64,000 nt of DNA from CAYJAY01 sp964370715 (GCA_964370715.1 CAYJKJ010000001.1:1-64000), one strand, 5' to 3'. Shown: positions 53,319-63,184, counted from the stretch's first letter. A program made the numbers and translations. The notes: generated by a model not told the origin, from the sequence alone.

Positions 53319-53957
53319 TCATCTCATAATGATACTATTTATAACCCAAATTCTCTCTTGCATAAATGCTATTCCATTTCCGCAGTATGTGCAAGACTTT
53401 GTTTTTAACGAAGTAATCGGAGCTCCGCAATTTTTGCAGTTAAAGAAAACCGCCTCATCCTTGCTTTTAAAAAACAACGTGTATTCCGTCTCATATCTTT
53501 CTTGATTAAGTTTGTCGTTTTCCTTGATTTCAAACGAAGTCTGAAACTTAATCGTTGCGCTTTCGGTTGATTTTATGTAGTTTGATATCGCTGTATTGTG
53601 TATTTTAAGAGCGGTTATCGTTCCGCTATAGTGTGTCAACAGTTTTTGCGCCGAAGTCTTTGCTTTTCCTTTAAGTTGTTTTTCATCAGTGAATATTAGT
53701 GTTATGCAGTTTTCAATTTCGGCTTTCGCTTTTTCAACATCAAAATCCGGATAATCCCTTAAAATTTGAGGTAGAAAAATCCTATCCCCTCCGCTTATCG
53801 ATTTTGGTGTCGTGTCATACTGTATTTCGGCATCCTTAACCATCTCAATAATTTCGGCAATACCGCTTCTTTTTATGCTGTTAATAACGTGTCTTATCGT
53901 TAATCCAACAACTGAAACTATTGCTAGAACTATCGCTGATGTAATTATTATTTCCAA
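53319..53957 (-). CDS. Membrane-anchored protein with C-terminal zinc ribbon
   Basis: 212 aa. An N-terminal membrane helix (residues 2-25) is followed by an alpha/beta domain and a zinc ribbon CKNCGAP-x9-CTYCGNG near the C-terminus. The start is TTG with a weak site (GAGAGAAA); an overlapping ATG is in another frame. The middle domain resembles Tim44-like or NTF2-like folds in pattern only. The function is unknown. Confidence 0.65.
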   Translation of the reverse strand: MEIIITSAIVLAIVSVVGLTIRHVINSIKRSGIAEIIEMVKDAEIQYDTTPKSISGGDRIFLPQILRDYPDFDVEKAKAEIENCITLIFTDEKQLKGKAKTSAQKLLTHYSGTITALKIHNTAISNYIKSTESATIKFQTSFEIKENDKLNQERYETEYTLFFKSKDEAVFFNCKNCGAPITSLKTKSCTYCGNGIAFMQERIWVINSIIMR

Positions 53958-54136
53958 ATTTCATTTCTCTCTATTCCATATTTTTTATTATTATACCATT
54001 CATTTAGTATGATTTTCAACTCTGCATAGGCAAATAACAAGTCGACAACAATCAATCTATTTTGGTTAGCATATGTTATTCATATTCCCTCTCATTTTTC
54101 AAACTGTATATTAAAAATTACAAAACTGAAAAAACG

Positions 54137-56566
54137 CTATAATAAGTTAATGGTTTTCTCGATATTCTCCCACACTATCTTTCCAATCTGAGATTTATAT
54201 ACATTTGTTTCGCTTATACTTTTATTTTTTACAAGTTCAAACCATTTGTCAGGCGATATTGGTAATCCGTTGACAACGCAATTCGCATTATTATTAAAAA
54301 AACCCTTCTTAATAGCACAATCCAACTTCTCCATATTTTCTACTGAATATGGCAAATTGCATACTTCAGTATGATTTTTATTTAATACTGTGAGTCCGCC
54401 CTCTGCCATCATTAATGGAAAAAGAATAATTTTATCCTCGTATTCTATTACATCTCTTGAATACGGTGCAATCGATTTGCATATTCCCTTTTTAACAGTT
54501 GAACAAGCATTTTTCTTCATATCGTAACTATACAAGGAATCAGAAAATGTAAAACTGAATAGTAATTTTTTATTAGTTGCAAAACAAGACCTAATTAAGC
54601 ATTTTGTTTTAATTCCTGCAACTTTAAAAAGATCGATAAGCTTCATATTATTCGTTTCATGCATTTTTTCCCAATAAATCAACAACCCATCTTGATTATT
54701 TACTACCCACAAACTGTCATCTTCTTTTTTAATAAATGGAATATCTTCAAATAATAACCCCTTAGGTAAATTAAAGTATATTGAATCGTTTTTCTCATCG
54801 ATTAATTTAAGAGTTGATGTATCTTTTTCGTATAAAAAAACACATCCATCAAAAACACCTATATACTCATATTTTTCAATATTTTTCTCTTTTCTGCAAA
54901 CAAAAGTCTCCATTTCGATAATATAATAATAGTCTTTAAAATTGCATCGAAAAACAGCCACACTGTCTTCAGTCACTTTTGCTGTCATAAACTGATGAGT
55001 TGAAAAATCCTCTGTTTCTATCTCTACATATTTTATTTCATTTGTAACTATATTAAAAAAGACGACATATCTTTTCGTTAAAGGTAGCAACACAAGCCAG
55101 TTTTTAGATTTACCCATCACAAAAAATAGCGCTCTATCAAAAAAATCGAATTTTTCTAACGTTGTTACATACGTGACTTGTTTTGTTTTAAGATTAAATT
55201 TCGAAATAGCATTGTAATTCGAGTTAAAAAACCAAACATAATCTTCTGATACTGTCAGACCTTTGGCGCTATATAATGATTTTGAAATTTCCCAATTTCG
55301 TTCAAATTCATCCGGTATAATGTAAACTGGCTTTCCTGTTTCTTTATATAACCTAATAACGGAACTTTTTTCAGAGCCAATATAACCATCCGAAATCATA
55401 ATGCTACGATTCAAATCGGATGTATCATCATAGATTCCGTTTGAAAGGAGATTGAATTCCTCTATTTTTTCTTTGTATTTTATTAAAAGCTCTGAACTAT
55501 CTTGAAAAGATTTAAGCGTTTGTTGCATAAGTGGGTGGGGTCTCCAAAGCACAACAATACCTTGATTTTTAAACATTAGCTCCATGATATAGTCTAGCAT
55601 ATCAAAGAATTTATTCGGTTCGATCATAACACTGGTTAAGTGCGTATTAAAGAAAAAAACGGTTTTTCCTTCTATCTTTCTTTTCCATTCCTCTGGAATA
55701 TTCGCTGTCTTTGCATTAAACAGCGAATCTAGTTTAGGGCTACCAAGAGGCAAAACCTTTTCTTCCGAATATTTTTCAAGATACTGTTTAGCAACTTCTG
55801 GTTGAACCACTATCCTCCAAGCATTTTTAACGCCCGGCATATCTAGCATATGCTCCATTGTTCTTTCTCCGGCAAAATAATATGGAACATACACGAGATG
55901 CGAGGTTATTTCTTTTAAATTTCTCGAGAAAAATTCTGGATGAACACAGGTAATAAGATTAAAATCATCATATGGATTATGATAAAAAATCAAATCAGGT
56001 TTCAAATCTTTAAGCGAACACTCTCTATAATCTATTAATGGCAAGTCTTTTGGAAACTGTTCATATTCATATGTATCTGAGATTGGTTTTCTTTGTTTGT
56101 TAAATGAATAATAAGGGACTGGCATAACGTAAGTTTCCCAATCATCATTTTTCATAGCTTCACGACAAATACTTTCAAGGCTATCCCACATTGAAGCCAT
56201 ATATGGAAGAAACACTACAACTTGTTTTTCTTCCGGAATATCCGAAACAATCTTCTGCTTTACTTTATTAATATTAACATTACATATTTCGAGCAAACGA
56301 AAAAAAGTAGCGGAATGCATCTGCTCAACACAACTGAGGTAAAAAATATTCTTACAATATTCTTCAAATCGCACACTTATTCGTTTCACAATGTCAATTT
56401 GTGGCTCGTGTTTCTCAATTGTATCAACTATCGACATCGCCAGATTCTGACACAGCTCTAACACCTCCAAAATCTGTCCTCTGTCTTCAAGGGTTCTAAT
56501 AACTAAGTGGCATTCATCAAAAAGTGAGGCTGACTCAAGAACCTTTTTTTTTAAGTTTACCTTCAT
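54137..56566 (-). CDS. CDP-glycerol glycerophosphotransferase-like enzyme with C-terminal propeller-like domain
   Basis: 809 aa. Residues 1-110 form a helical region. Residues about 115-435 resemble the CDP-glycerol:polyol glycerophosphotransferase fold: VVVFLPYMASMWDSL, FYHNPYDDFN, VLWRPHPLMQQTL, and SDGYIGSEKSSVIRLY as the donor-binding block. Residues about 440-760 show six to seven repeating beta-strand patterns with aromatic-rich turns, as in a beta-propeller. It is the last gene of the phosphoramidate operon and a candidate transferase for the CDP-activated group. AGGATTG precedes the ATG. Confidence 0.75.
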   Translation of the reverse strand: MKVNLKKKVLESASLFDECHLVIRTLEDRGQILEVLELCQNLAMSIVDTIEKHEPQIDIVKRISVRFEEYCKNIFYLSCVEQMHSATFFRLLEICNVNINKVKQKIVSDIPEEKQVVVFLPYMASMWDSLESICREAMKNDDWETYVMPVPYYSFNKQRKPISDTYEYEQFPKDLPLIDYRECSLKDLKPDLIFYHNPYDDFNLITCVHPEFFSRNLKEITSHLVYVPYYFAGERTMEHMLDMPGVKNAWRIVVQPEVAKQYLEKYSEEKVLPLGSPKLDSLFNAKTANIPEEWKRKIEGKTVFFFNTHLTSVMIEPNKFFDMLDYIMELMFKNQGIVVLWRPHPLMQQTLKSFQDSSELLIKYKEKIEEFNLLSNGIYDDTSDLNRSIMISDGYIGSEKSSVIRLYKETGKPVYIIPDEFERNWEISKSLYSAKGLTVSEDYVWFFNSNYNAISKFNLKTKQVTYVTTLEKFDFFDRALFFVMGKSKNWLVLLPLTKRYVVFFNIVTNEIKYVEIETEDFSTHQFMTAKVTEDSVAVFRCNFKDYYYIIEMETFVCRKEKNIEKYEYIGVFDGCVFLYEKDTSTLKLIDEKNDSIYFNLPKGLLFEDIPFIKKEDDSLWVVNNQDGLLIYWEKMHETNNMKLIDLFKVAGIKTKCLIRSCFATNKKLLFSFTFSDSLYSYDMKKNACSTVKKGICKSIAPYSRDVIEYEDKIILFPLMMAEGGLTVLNKNHTEVCNLPYSVENMEKLDCAIKKGFFNNNANCVVNGLPISPDKWFELVKNKSISETNVYKSQIGKIVWENIEKTINLL

Positions 56567-56686
56567 AATCTATTTTCAATCCTTTCGTATAAAAACAAAA
56601 TCCAGCTAGTACATTATTTTGGCTTAATATTCTTATCATATTCAATCAACAATAATTTACAAAAACAAATAATCATATATTAAGAA

Positions 56687-57316
56687 TTAAAAAGCTGTGT
56701 GCAATATATTCATATCATCTTCTGAAAAAGGGTTTACTCGCTCTGGGTGCCACATATGTGCGCTTATTTTATATTTTTGATGCTCAACAGCCTCAACTGT
56801 TCCATCTTCGCTAACTGCAGCAACCCGCAAACCATTTTTCGAAATGTTTTCGAGACAATAGTTATGATATGAATTAACGGTTAACTCCTCGTTTTTAATC
56901 ATTTTAAAAAGATTAGACATTTTATCAACATTCAATCTATGTTTAGATGCAACATGCCTATCACATTTCCTTATTGAAAGCCCAAAGAATTCGCCGATTA
57001 CTTGCATTCCACGGCATACTCCGAGAATTGGTATATCGGTTGATATCGAAATGTCAATCAACTTTTTTTCAAAAACATCTCTCATTCTATTTTCTGCTGT
57101 ATTGTTCACGCTTGCAAGATCATTTCCTCCAGTTAGCAAAATACCGGCAAATGCAAAATTTTCAAAATACATTTGAGGGTTTACAGTTGCACTCAACACA
57201 ACCGGCATATATCCACACTTTAATAGCAACTCGATCCATTTAATATCCAGCGCTTCTCGAATTTCCCCATAATTTTCTATAACATCTATTCTCTGTGTTA
57301 TTCCGATTAGTTTCAT
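56687..57316 (-). CDS. Gamma-glutamyl-CDP-amidate hydrolase-like class I amidotransferase (Cj1417-like)
   Basis: 209 aa. Class I glutamine amidotransferase/PuuD fold with the nucleophile C101 (ILGVCRGMQ) and the H190/E192 pair (MWHPER). In C. jejuni, Cj1417 hydrolyses CDP-L-glutamine to glutamate and cytidine diphosphoramidate. Alone it could be called a gamma-Glu-GABA hydrolase, but glutamine kinase and cytidylyltransferase genes in the same operon favour the phosphoramidate role. AGGTT precedes the ATG. Confidence 0.75.
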   Translation of the reverse strand: MKLIGITQRIDVIENYGEIREALDIKWIELLLKCGYMPVVLSATVNPQMYFENFAFAGILLTGGNDLASVNNTAENRMRDVFEKKLIDISISTDIPILGVCRGMQVIGEFFGLSIRKCDRHVASKHRLNVDKMSNLFKMIKNEELTVNSYHNYCLENISKNGLRVAAVSEDGTVEAVEHQKYKISAHMWHPERVNPFSEDDMNILHTAF

Positions 57317-57331
57317 AGATATAACCTCGCA

Positions 57332-58282
57332 CTATTTATAGAACATCTTAAGATCACTTATATCATACCATTCACTTAAATTATCAACAAAAAGCTTCTC
57401 ATTTTTTTGATAGTTTTGAATATATTCTTCGATTAAAGTTTCCTTTTTTGACATCACAATCGTTGCCCTGATAGTGTTATTACCATCCTTATTTAACTGA
57501 ATTCCAGTTGGTGTAAATATGCAGTTTAAACCATTTTGTTTTAATAGCGATACATATTCATCAAGTGATACTATATAAATATTTTTGCCTGTTCCTGAGT
57601 CACTAACTATTGTTTCTGATAAACTAAAACTCAATCTATTAAAGACTGAAAGTTCGGATTTCTGGCCAATAGCTATTAAATCTAAACTTGATCTCAATGA
57701 ATATCTCAAACTTACACTTAATCCATAAAACAATCCAATCGGGAAACTACAGTTATCAATGAACTCTCTTGCTGTAGGTTGAGAAAATGTAATGACTTCA
57801 AAATTTTCATGAAGCTCTTTTGCCCCTTTGTTCATTAATTCTGATATATCGCAGCCAATATACTGAGCTGTATTGAAAAAATCAACACATTTTCCACCAT
57901 TAATAGTGTAATCCACCGATAATAACTCATCAATAATAGCCATTAAAGAGCTTCCTATCTCGACAATAGATTTCGCACTATTTTTGTGTTGGCTTATTGT
58001 AATAGCACCAATGTATTTAGCTAAGTAATCATTTATTTTATCATGTGCTGTATTTGAGATGCATTTGCAGAGCAATGGTATAGAAAAGTTCTTGTTGTTT
58101 AGATAATCTCTAAACTCAAACAAATCTCGTGCATAACGAGAAAACATATATAAATCATATGCATTTTGATCAATCCAAAATCCCCATACATCTTTTTTTG
58201 CATTAGTCACGTCAATAGATCCAAATTCTAGAAAACTTATTCTGTTATGTTTTTCCCCACCATAATACTTTTTCTCGCTCAT
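57332..58282 (-). CDS. Putative SAM-dependent methyltransferase-like protein of the phosphoramidate operon
   Basis: 316 aa from the ATG of MSEKKYYGG, preceded by GGAGAAA (the upstream in-frame start overlaps the previous gene). A Rossmann-like core is suggested by SIVEIGSSLMAIID and YIGCDISELMN, followed by the strand pattern seen at the end of small-molecule O-methyltransferases (NIYIVSLDEYVSLLKQNGL). The glycine motif is weak, so the call is tentative. C. jejuni has two methyltransferase genes (Cj1419/Cj1420) at the equivalent place. Confidence 0.5.
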   Translation of the reverse strand: MSEKKYYGGEKHNRISFLEFGSIDVTNAKKDVWGFWIDQNAYDLYMFSRYARDLFEFRDYLNNKNFSIPLLCKCISNTAHDKINDYLAKYIGAITISQHKNSAKSIVEIGSSLMAIIDELLSVDYTINGGKCVDFFNTAQYIGCDISELMNKGAKELHENFEVITFSQPTAREFIDNCSFPIGLFYGLSVSLRYSLRSSLDLIAIGQKSELSVFNRLSFSLSETIVSDSGTGKNIYIVSLDEYVSLLKQNGLNCIFTPTGIQLNKDGNNTIRATIVMSKKETLIEEYIQNYQKNEKLFVDNLSEWYDISDLKMFYK

Positions 58283-58323
58283 TAAATTTCTCCTTATTTT
58301 ATATAAAGTGTTTTCTCCAACCA

Positions 58324-60636
58324 TTAATTATCAACAGTAGAAATTTTCTTCCCAAGACAATCAATATTTATATATTTTTTCTTTAGCCATTTTTTATATT
58401 CTTTTTCCCCAATTCCAATTACTGCCGGAATTGAAAGCTCAGCACATCTAATAGCCATATGTGAATTTGCACCTCCATAAGCGCAGACAAGTCCCGCTAT
58501 GTTTTTGCTAAAAATATAATCGTAACCCGGATCAGCAGAAAGAATAAAAGCAATTTTCCCAGTCAAATCATCTTTTGAAAAGTCACATACTATCTCTCCA
58601 TCCACACATTTTTGTGTGATAAAATTAGGTTCTTCTTTTAAAAGAGAATAATTATAAACATCTTCAGGTTTTAGAATTACACTGGGCAGTTTCAGCTGCT
58701 TTGTGTATTCATACATCTTCTTGTTATATTCAATATTTTCATTAAATAATTCTCTCAAGTCAACACATTCAACAGAGGAATATAGTCCTTTTACAACTGC
58801 TATATCAAGAAAGGCTATATCTTCTCGTGAAATATCATACATATCTCCTAGCTGTTCCATAAGCACGAGTATCATGCTTAAAGATTTTGTAAATCTAAAT
58901 TTTGAATACTCTCGTCCTTCTATTGCACGTTTGATAAATGTTAGCAACTGCTTTGAATTTGCATTAATACCACTATCTATAAGATATTCGTCTATTAAAT
59001 TGCATTGAGCTTCGGTAAAATCAAAATGTTTTGATTCAACAGGTTCCCCATGTCCGGAAAAATAATAATTAAAATCTTCATCATATCTTTTACTTGAAAT
59101 ATCATAAGTCCCAGGTCTAATATGCCCATATATTGACAAGAACGCCTCGATAGTGAATTGTTGGTTGCACAGCCGCCGATAGTCCTCGTTCATGATCTTA
59201 TTAATTGTGGAAATTGAACCCATAAAATCTGAACTCTCGGATTTTGTAATAATATCAAGATCTACAAATGAATTCAGTAATTGAACCGCAATAAATGCTG
59301 CACGAGCTATGCCGGCAAAAGGAAGTGTTCCATACTGCTTGCAGTCTTCAAGCAACCAATAAATCTTATCTATTATCGAAAGGTTGCTTTTTACAATACT
59401 ATCATATTTTTGCTCAAGAAGCTCTACCCTTTCTAGATCTTTTTTATAAAGTCCATCCTCACGCAAAACATCATTTGTTATACTTAATAATTCAAATTCA
59501 ATTCGTTTTATCTCATCATCATTAAATCCATATTCTTTAAGTTTCGATAATTCATTAAATATTCCAAGATAATAACAAGAATAAACGATCTTAAACTCCA
59601 CTTTATCATGATAATTTGGAGTTTTAATCAATTTTTCGATATAATAATCAGCAAGTTTTTTTGCAATTTTGGGGTGTAGCTTTGCTGGTATAAACGAATT
59701 AAAGGTGATTCTAACATCAATATAAGGTATGCCGGCAAACGCTACGAGCAAAGGATGTCCCACTAAGTTGCGATAACCATAATTATTACGCTGATGCGCC
59801 CACATTTCATCCGTTATAAGCTCTTTGTATAGGGATAATGCAAGTTTCTTCGGACGCACACCGATAATTTCAGCAGGGTTCCAATCAGGCATCACTCCAA
59901 AAACTGTATTTGACCCTAATAAGTTTGGATGAGGTCGTTGTAGTTTTTCAATTTTTTTATAAAGCTTATTTAACACAGAGTCTAATTTTAATGGAGGTTG
60001 ATCTGCTTTTTTTATATTTGCAATCGGACGAACTTGAAATATATAAACGTCTCCGGAAGAATTTACTCCAAACTCAATATCTAGGTATTCATTTTTAAAA
60101 TACGCCTCTAATTCTGCACAATTAGAAACTAGCGTTGACATCCATCCATGTGCGGTATCTTTGCCTTTAAATAAAATTGTTGTATGTAGGTCATTTGTTC
60201 CCCCTGAAGTTACACCATCACTAAACCCACTTGATTCGTAATTAATCACGTAATATGGAGCTAAAGTATCAATATCTGCGGTGAACACAACTCCTGCATA
60301 GGCAATAGATTCAAGCATCGGTTGTATCAAAACTTCTTCATTTTTACCAACAGGATATGAGTCGATTACTTTTTTTATGGCATTTTGCAAATCATTGTCA
60401 GTCTGAACGTTAAGCACTGAACAAAAATGACCTGCTAATGACTGCTCAGAGGTGTCTTCTGATACAGAAGAAGATCGAACAATAAGTGGCGCATACCCAA
60501 GGGTTTTACGAACTTCACTCATCGATTTATTGTTGTCAACCAAAAAATCTGATGAGTTAAGTATAAACATAGGCAGTGTCCGCACATTAGTTATATTATT
60601 TTGAATAATTTTAAGCATTTGTGCTTTTGTTGCCAT
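58324..60636 (-). CDS. L-glutamine kinase-like PEP-synthase-type enzyme (Cj1418-like)
   Basis: 770 aa from the ATG of MATKAQM, preceded by GAGGGAG. The N-terminal ATP-grasp domain has LIVRSSSVSEDTSEQSLAGH (R54) and ends IFQVRPI. A long helical middle part follows. The C-terminal swivelling domain carries the phosphohistidine H726 (GGANSHMAIRC). Cj1418 uses this architecture to phosphorylate the amide nitrogen of glutamine, giving AMP and phosphate. The PEP/pyruvate-binding barrel of real PEP synthase is absent, which argues against a role in gluconeogenesis. Confidence 0.82.
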   Translation of the reverse strand: MATKAQMLKIIQNNITNVRTLPMFILNSSDFLVDNNKSMSEVRKTLGYAPLIVRSSSVSEDTSEQSLAGHFCSVLNVQTDNDLQNAIKKVIDSYPVGKNEEVLIQPMLESIAYAGVVFTADIDTLAPYYVINYESSGFSDGVTSGGTNDLHTTILFKGKDTAHGWMSTLVSNCAELEAYFKNEYLDIEFGVNSSGDVYIFQVRPIANIKKADQPPLKLDSVLNKLYKKIEKLQRPHPNLLGSNTVFGVMPDWNPAEIIGVRPKKLALSLYKELITDEMWAHQRNNYGYRNLVGHPLLVAFAGIPYIDVRITFNSFIPAKLHPKIAKKLADYYIEKLIKTPNYHDKVEFKIVYSCYYLGIFNELSKLKEYGFNDDEIKRIEFELLSITNDVLREDGLYKKDLERVELLEQKYDSIVKSNLSIIDKIYWLLEDCKQYGTLPFAGIARAAFIAVQLLNSFVDLDIITKSESSDFMGSISTINKIMNEDYRRLCNQQFTIEAFLSIYGHIRPGTYDISSKRYDEDFNYYFSGHGEPVESKHFDFTEAQCNLIDEYLIDSGINANSKQLLTFIKRAIEGREYSKFRFTKSLSMILVLMEQLGDMYDISREDIAFLDIAVVKGLYSSVECVDLRELFNENIEYNKKMYEYTKQLKLPSVILKPEDVYNYSLLKEEPNFITQKCVDGEIVCDFSKDDLTGKIAFILSADPGYDYIFSKNIAGLVCAYGGANSHMAIRCAELSIPAVIGIGEKEYKKWLKKKYINIDCLGKKISTVDN

Positions 60637-61372
60637 TATGATCTCCCTCTCTTGCTTTGCGTATTGCAATATGCTTTAATACCGGATGAACTATATAAAA
60701 TGTGTTCCCTTTATCCTCATGAGTGTTTACTAGAGTAAACTTATCATTACTCGAAAACCAATCAATGAGTGTTTGAGCCCGTATAATAGGATCGACAACA
60801 CTGTCAAAATCATGATACCCCTTTGGTATTTCAAAATGACGTTTAAGCAACAATTCCCCAGCATCAATTTGTTCATTCATTATAAACAGTGAACATGATA
60901 GTTTTTTTTCGAGCAACATTTCATAATAGTATGTAGTGCTTCCTTTAAAATTTGGTAGATCACCGGGATGTACGTGAATGAACTTTTTTTTGCAAGAAAG
61001 TATTTCGCTACGCAATATTATCCCACCGGGACCCGCATATATGATAAAATCTGTTGGTGTTTTTGACACCGCATCTACCACTTCAGATGAATTTACATCG
61101 TGGGTAAAAATCTTTTCATATATAATATTATTTTTTATTAATGTGGTTTCGACATGTTCTTTTTCATCTACCGTGCATGATATCCCGGGAACGCTTCTGA
61201 TAAGCTTTTGTGTTGTGTTTGTATCGATAATTAAACGCTCCTTTTCTTCAGTAAGCTGTTTGCTCGCTTGCATCAACAACACTTTCTCGGGAATATAACC
61301 ACAGTTTATAAGATTTTGCAAATAAGCCTTAGCACGCATAGTATTTGTTATTAACATAGAAAAGCTAAACAT
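60611..61372 (-). CDS. Formyltransferase-fold protein
   Basis: 253 aa from the ATG of MFSFSML (GGGAG upstream). C-terminal two thirds match the formyl-THF-dependent transferase fold: FIHVHPGDLPNFKGSTTYY and NEQIDAGELLL, with the catalytic His and Asp present. The Asn two residues before the His in Met-tRNA formyltransferase is His here. The usual tRNA-binding C-terminal domain is missing, so a small-molecule or sugar-amine acceptor is more likely. It overlaps both neighbours by a few bases. Confidence 0.7.
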   Translation of the reverse strand: MFSFSMLITNTMRAKAYLQNLINCGYIPEKVLLMQASKQLTEEKERLIIDTNTTQKLIRSVPGISCTVDEKEHVETTLIKNNIIYEKIFTHDVNSSEVVDAVSKTPTDFIIYAGPGGIILRSEILSCKKKFIHVHPGDLPNFKGSTTYYYEMLLEKKLSCSLFIMNEQIDAGELLLKRHFEIPKGYHDFDSVVDPIIRAQTLIDWFSSNDKFTLVNTHEDKGNTFYIVHPVLKHIAIRKAREGDHNGNKSTNA

Positions 61373-62429
61373 TTTCGGCAATCTCCCTATATATTAAAAG
61401 TTCCTTATTAATGCAATATGATAGCACCGTTTGTTCATACTCATCTTTTAAATCAATCGAAATTAGCAGATCGTTAAGCTTTAATAAACTATTAAAAAAA
61501 ATGAGTTTTTGACCATTGTTTTTTGTAACATCATACGCACAAATTAAAATCAAACCAAAAATCAAATAGTTTTTTATATCTGAATATGTTTCGCTTGTCC
61601 TCTTCCATAATTGTTGTTCATAATTGTCGTATATCTTTTTACTAACCTCAAAGCGTTGTATGAGTTTTAACAGCCCCTCCTGTATACTCCCGTTTTTCGT
61701 ATTTAAATACATATCCAGTAAAAGTTTAGTCGTTCCGTGTGCATTATTCCCCCATTCTCCAACTATGAAGCTAAGATTGTTCCCATAGTTTTCTATTTCA
61801 GCCACTGCATCCATTCTGTTTTTCTCATATGCATCGAAAAACAAACTACCTTTATATTTGGTGTATTCATATTTTTCAGGGTGTTTCAATCTATTGTTCG
61901 CTGAATATGGGTAGTTTTTATCTATATTCAAATTAAATTTCTTAATTATTTCAATACTTTTTTTCGTAAAATCTATTCCGTCTGCATCGTTTATAAATGT
62001 GAAATCAGCATTAGATGGAAGATCATAATGTATGTCTATACCAACAACATTATTTTCTTTTCCGTTAAGTGCATTTTTATATAACTCTTTGTTGTCTCTT
62101 GAAAACAAAGTCTCCATAGGTACATCTATAAATACTTCTTTGTATTCTTTTAAACACTTTTTATTATTTTCTCGAACTTCATTACTTATCAGCAATACAC
62201 AAGCTATTACACTAATATTTTGCGACTCAAGCATACCGCATAAATTAGATATACGGTATGCATTTTTCATTCGATCTTCCACACTGTGGCCTAAATCCTC
62301 GCCAAATACACGCCGAATAGTGTCACCATCCAAAAACACCCATGATCCGCTATCCTTAAGCAACTTATACATTTCAAGACCCAGAGTTGTTTTTCCGGAA
62401 GCTGAAAGCCCCGTAATCCAAATGACCAT
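61365..62429 (-). CDS. APS-kinase-fold enzyme with extra C-terminal domain (CDP-phosphoramidate kinase candidate, Cj1415-like)
   Basis: 354 aa. Residues 1-175 are an APS-kinase-type domain: P-loop GLSASGKT (7-14), LDGDTIRR, and DVPMETLFSRD. Residues 176-354 form a helical, cysteine-poor domain without a recognised family. Cj1415 phosphorylates the 3'-OH of cytidine diphosphoramidate. No cysD/cysN or other sulfate-assimilation gene is nearby, so a sulfate role is unlikely. AGGTG precedes the ATG. Confidence 0.72.
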   Translation of the reverse strand: MVIWITGLSASGKTTLGLEMYKLLKDSGSWVFLDGDTIRRVFGEDLGHSVEDRMKNAYRISNLCGMLESQNISVIACVLLISNEVRENNKKCLKEYKEVFIDVPMETLFSRDNKELYKNALNGKENNVVGIDIHYDLPSNADFTFINDADGIDFTKKSIEIIKKFNLNIDKNYPYSANNRLKHPEKYEYTKYKGSLFFDAYEKNRMDAVAEIENYGNNLSFIVGEWGNNAHGTTKLLLDMYLNTKNGSIQEGLLKLIQRFEVSKKIYDNYEQQLWKRTSETYSDIKNYLIFGLILICAYDVTKNNGQKLIFFNSLLKLNDLLISIDLKDEYEQTVLSYCINKELLIYREIAENV

Positions 62430-62440
62430 AAATTTTTCAC

Positions 62441-63184
62441 CTATATCTCGTAATTTTTAAGTGCATTTAAATCCTCAAGAGAATCAATTTCTAACCATCC
62501 TCCATCAATAAAACACGCTTTGAAGTTGACACCTTTGTCTATAAGTAGTTGCAAAAAACTAGTCATAAACATATTGTCAAAACTCTTGCCGTCATACATT
62601 TTTTCTTTGTCAAGTTTTGAATAAATATCTTTAATTCGTTCAATGTCACCGGCTGCAAATTTTATCAGCCCTATATACTGCCCCTCTATGTCATCATAGC
62701 TTATAGGTTTCTTACCAAGCTCTTTAATATAGTCTCCATCAAGTTTTAACGTTTCCGCATCTACCAACGGGTTTTCCATTCGCAATTCCCACAATTCTCG
62801 CCATTGCCTATCAACTACTATTGCACTTGAGGTTTCATTAATAAGCGCTTTTAGGACATTGGAATTGTAAACTATATCTGAATAAGAAATAATACAATCA
62901 TCTATAAGTTCTTGTTCGGCGCAAAAAAGAGTGCTAACCATATTAGTAGAAGCATATTTTGGGTTTTCATGTATCGTTACATTATTGTTGCTCAAAGCTT
63001 CACTTATAACATCTCCACGATACCCTGTAATAACGTTTATATCCGTGATATCGCAAGTTTTTGCATTTTCCATAATATAATGTAGAATAGGTTTATTTTT
63101 ATACTCTACCATACACTTAGGTCTATCATTAGTTAAAGGTCGAAGGCGTGTACCCTCTCCGGCTGCTAATACAATCAGTTTCAT
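62441..63184 (-). CDS. Nucleotidyltransferase, candidate CTP:phosphoglutamine cytidylyltransferase (Cj1416-like)
   Basis: 247 aa from the ATG of MKLIVLAAG (TGGAGAAA upstream), which overlaps the sulfatase stop as ATGA. It is a sugar-nucleotidyltransferase fold: AAGEGTRLRP (7-16) with K23 (RPKCM), and metal-binding D in YSDIVY. By itself it resembles phosphocholine cytidylyltransferase LicC. The operon context with glutamine kinase, amidate hydrolase and CDP-amidate kinase points to the Cj1416 reaction, phosphoglutamine plus CTP to CDP-glutamine. Confidence 0.75.
   Translation of the reverse strand: MKLIVLAAGEGTRLRPLTNDRPKCMVEYKNKPILHYIMENAKTCDITDINVITGYRGDVISEALSNNNVTIHENPKYASTNMVSTLFCAEQELIDDCIISYSDIVYNSNVLKALINETSSAIVVDRQWRELWELRMENPLVDAETLKLDGDYIKELGKKPISYDDIEGQYIGLIKFAAGDIERIKDIYSKLDKEKMYDGKSFDNMFMTSFLQLLIDKGVNFKACFIDGGWLEIDSLEDLNALKNYEI

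Noticed and set aside
58324..60636. Phosphoenolpyruvate synthase or pyruvate phosphate dikinase of central metabolism
   Set aside because: The PEP/pyruvate-binding barrel is absent: the phosphohistidine domain is at the very C-terminus, and the genes around it belong to CDP-activated surface chemistry.
61365..62429. Adenylylsulfate kinase for sulfate assimilation
   Set aside because: No sulfate adenylyltransferase, PAPS reductase or sulfate transporter is nearby; the gene sits in the phosphoramidate operon and has a long extra domain.
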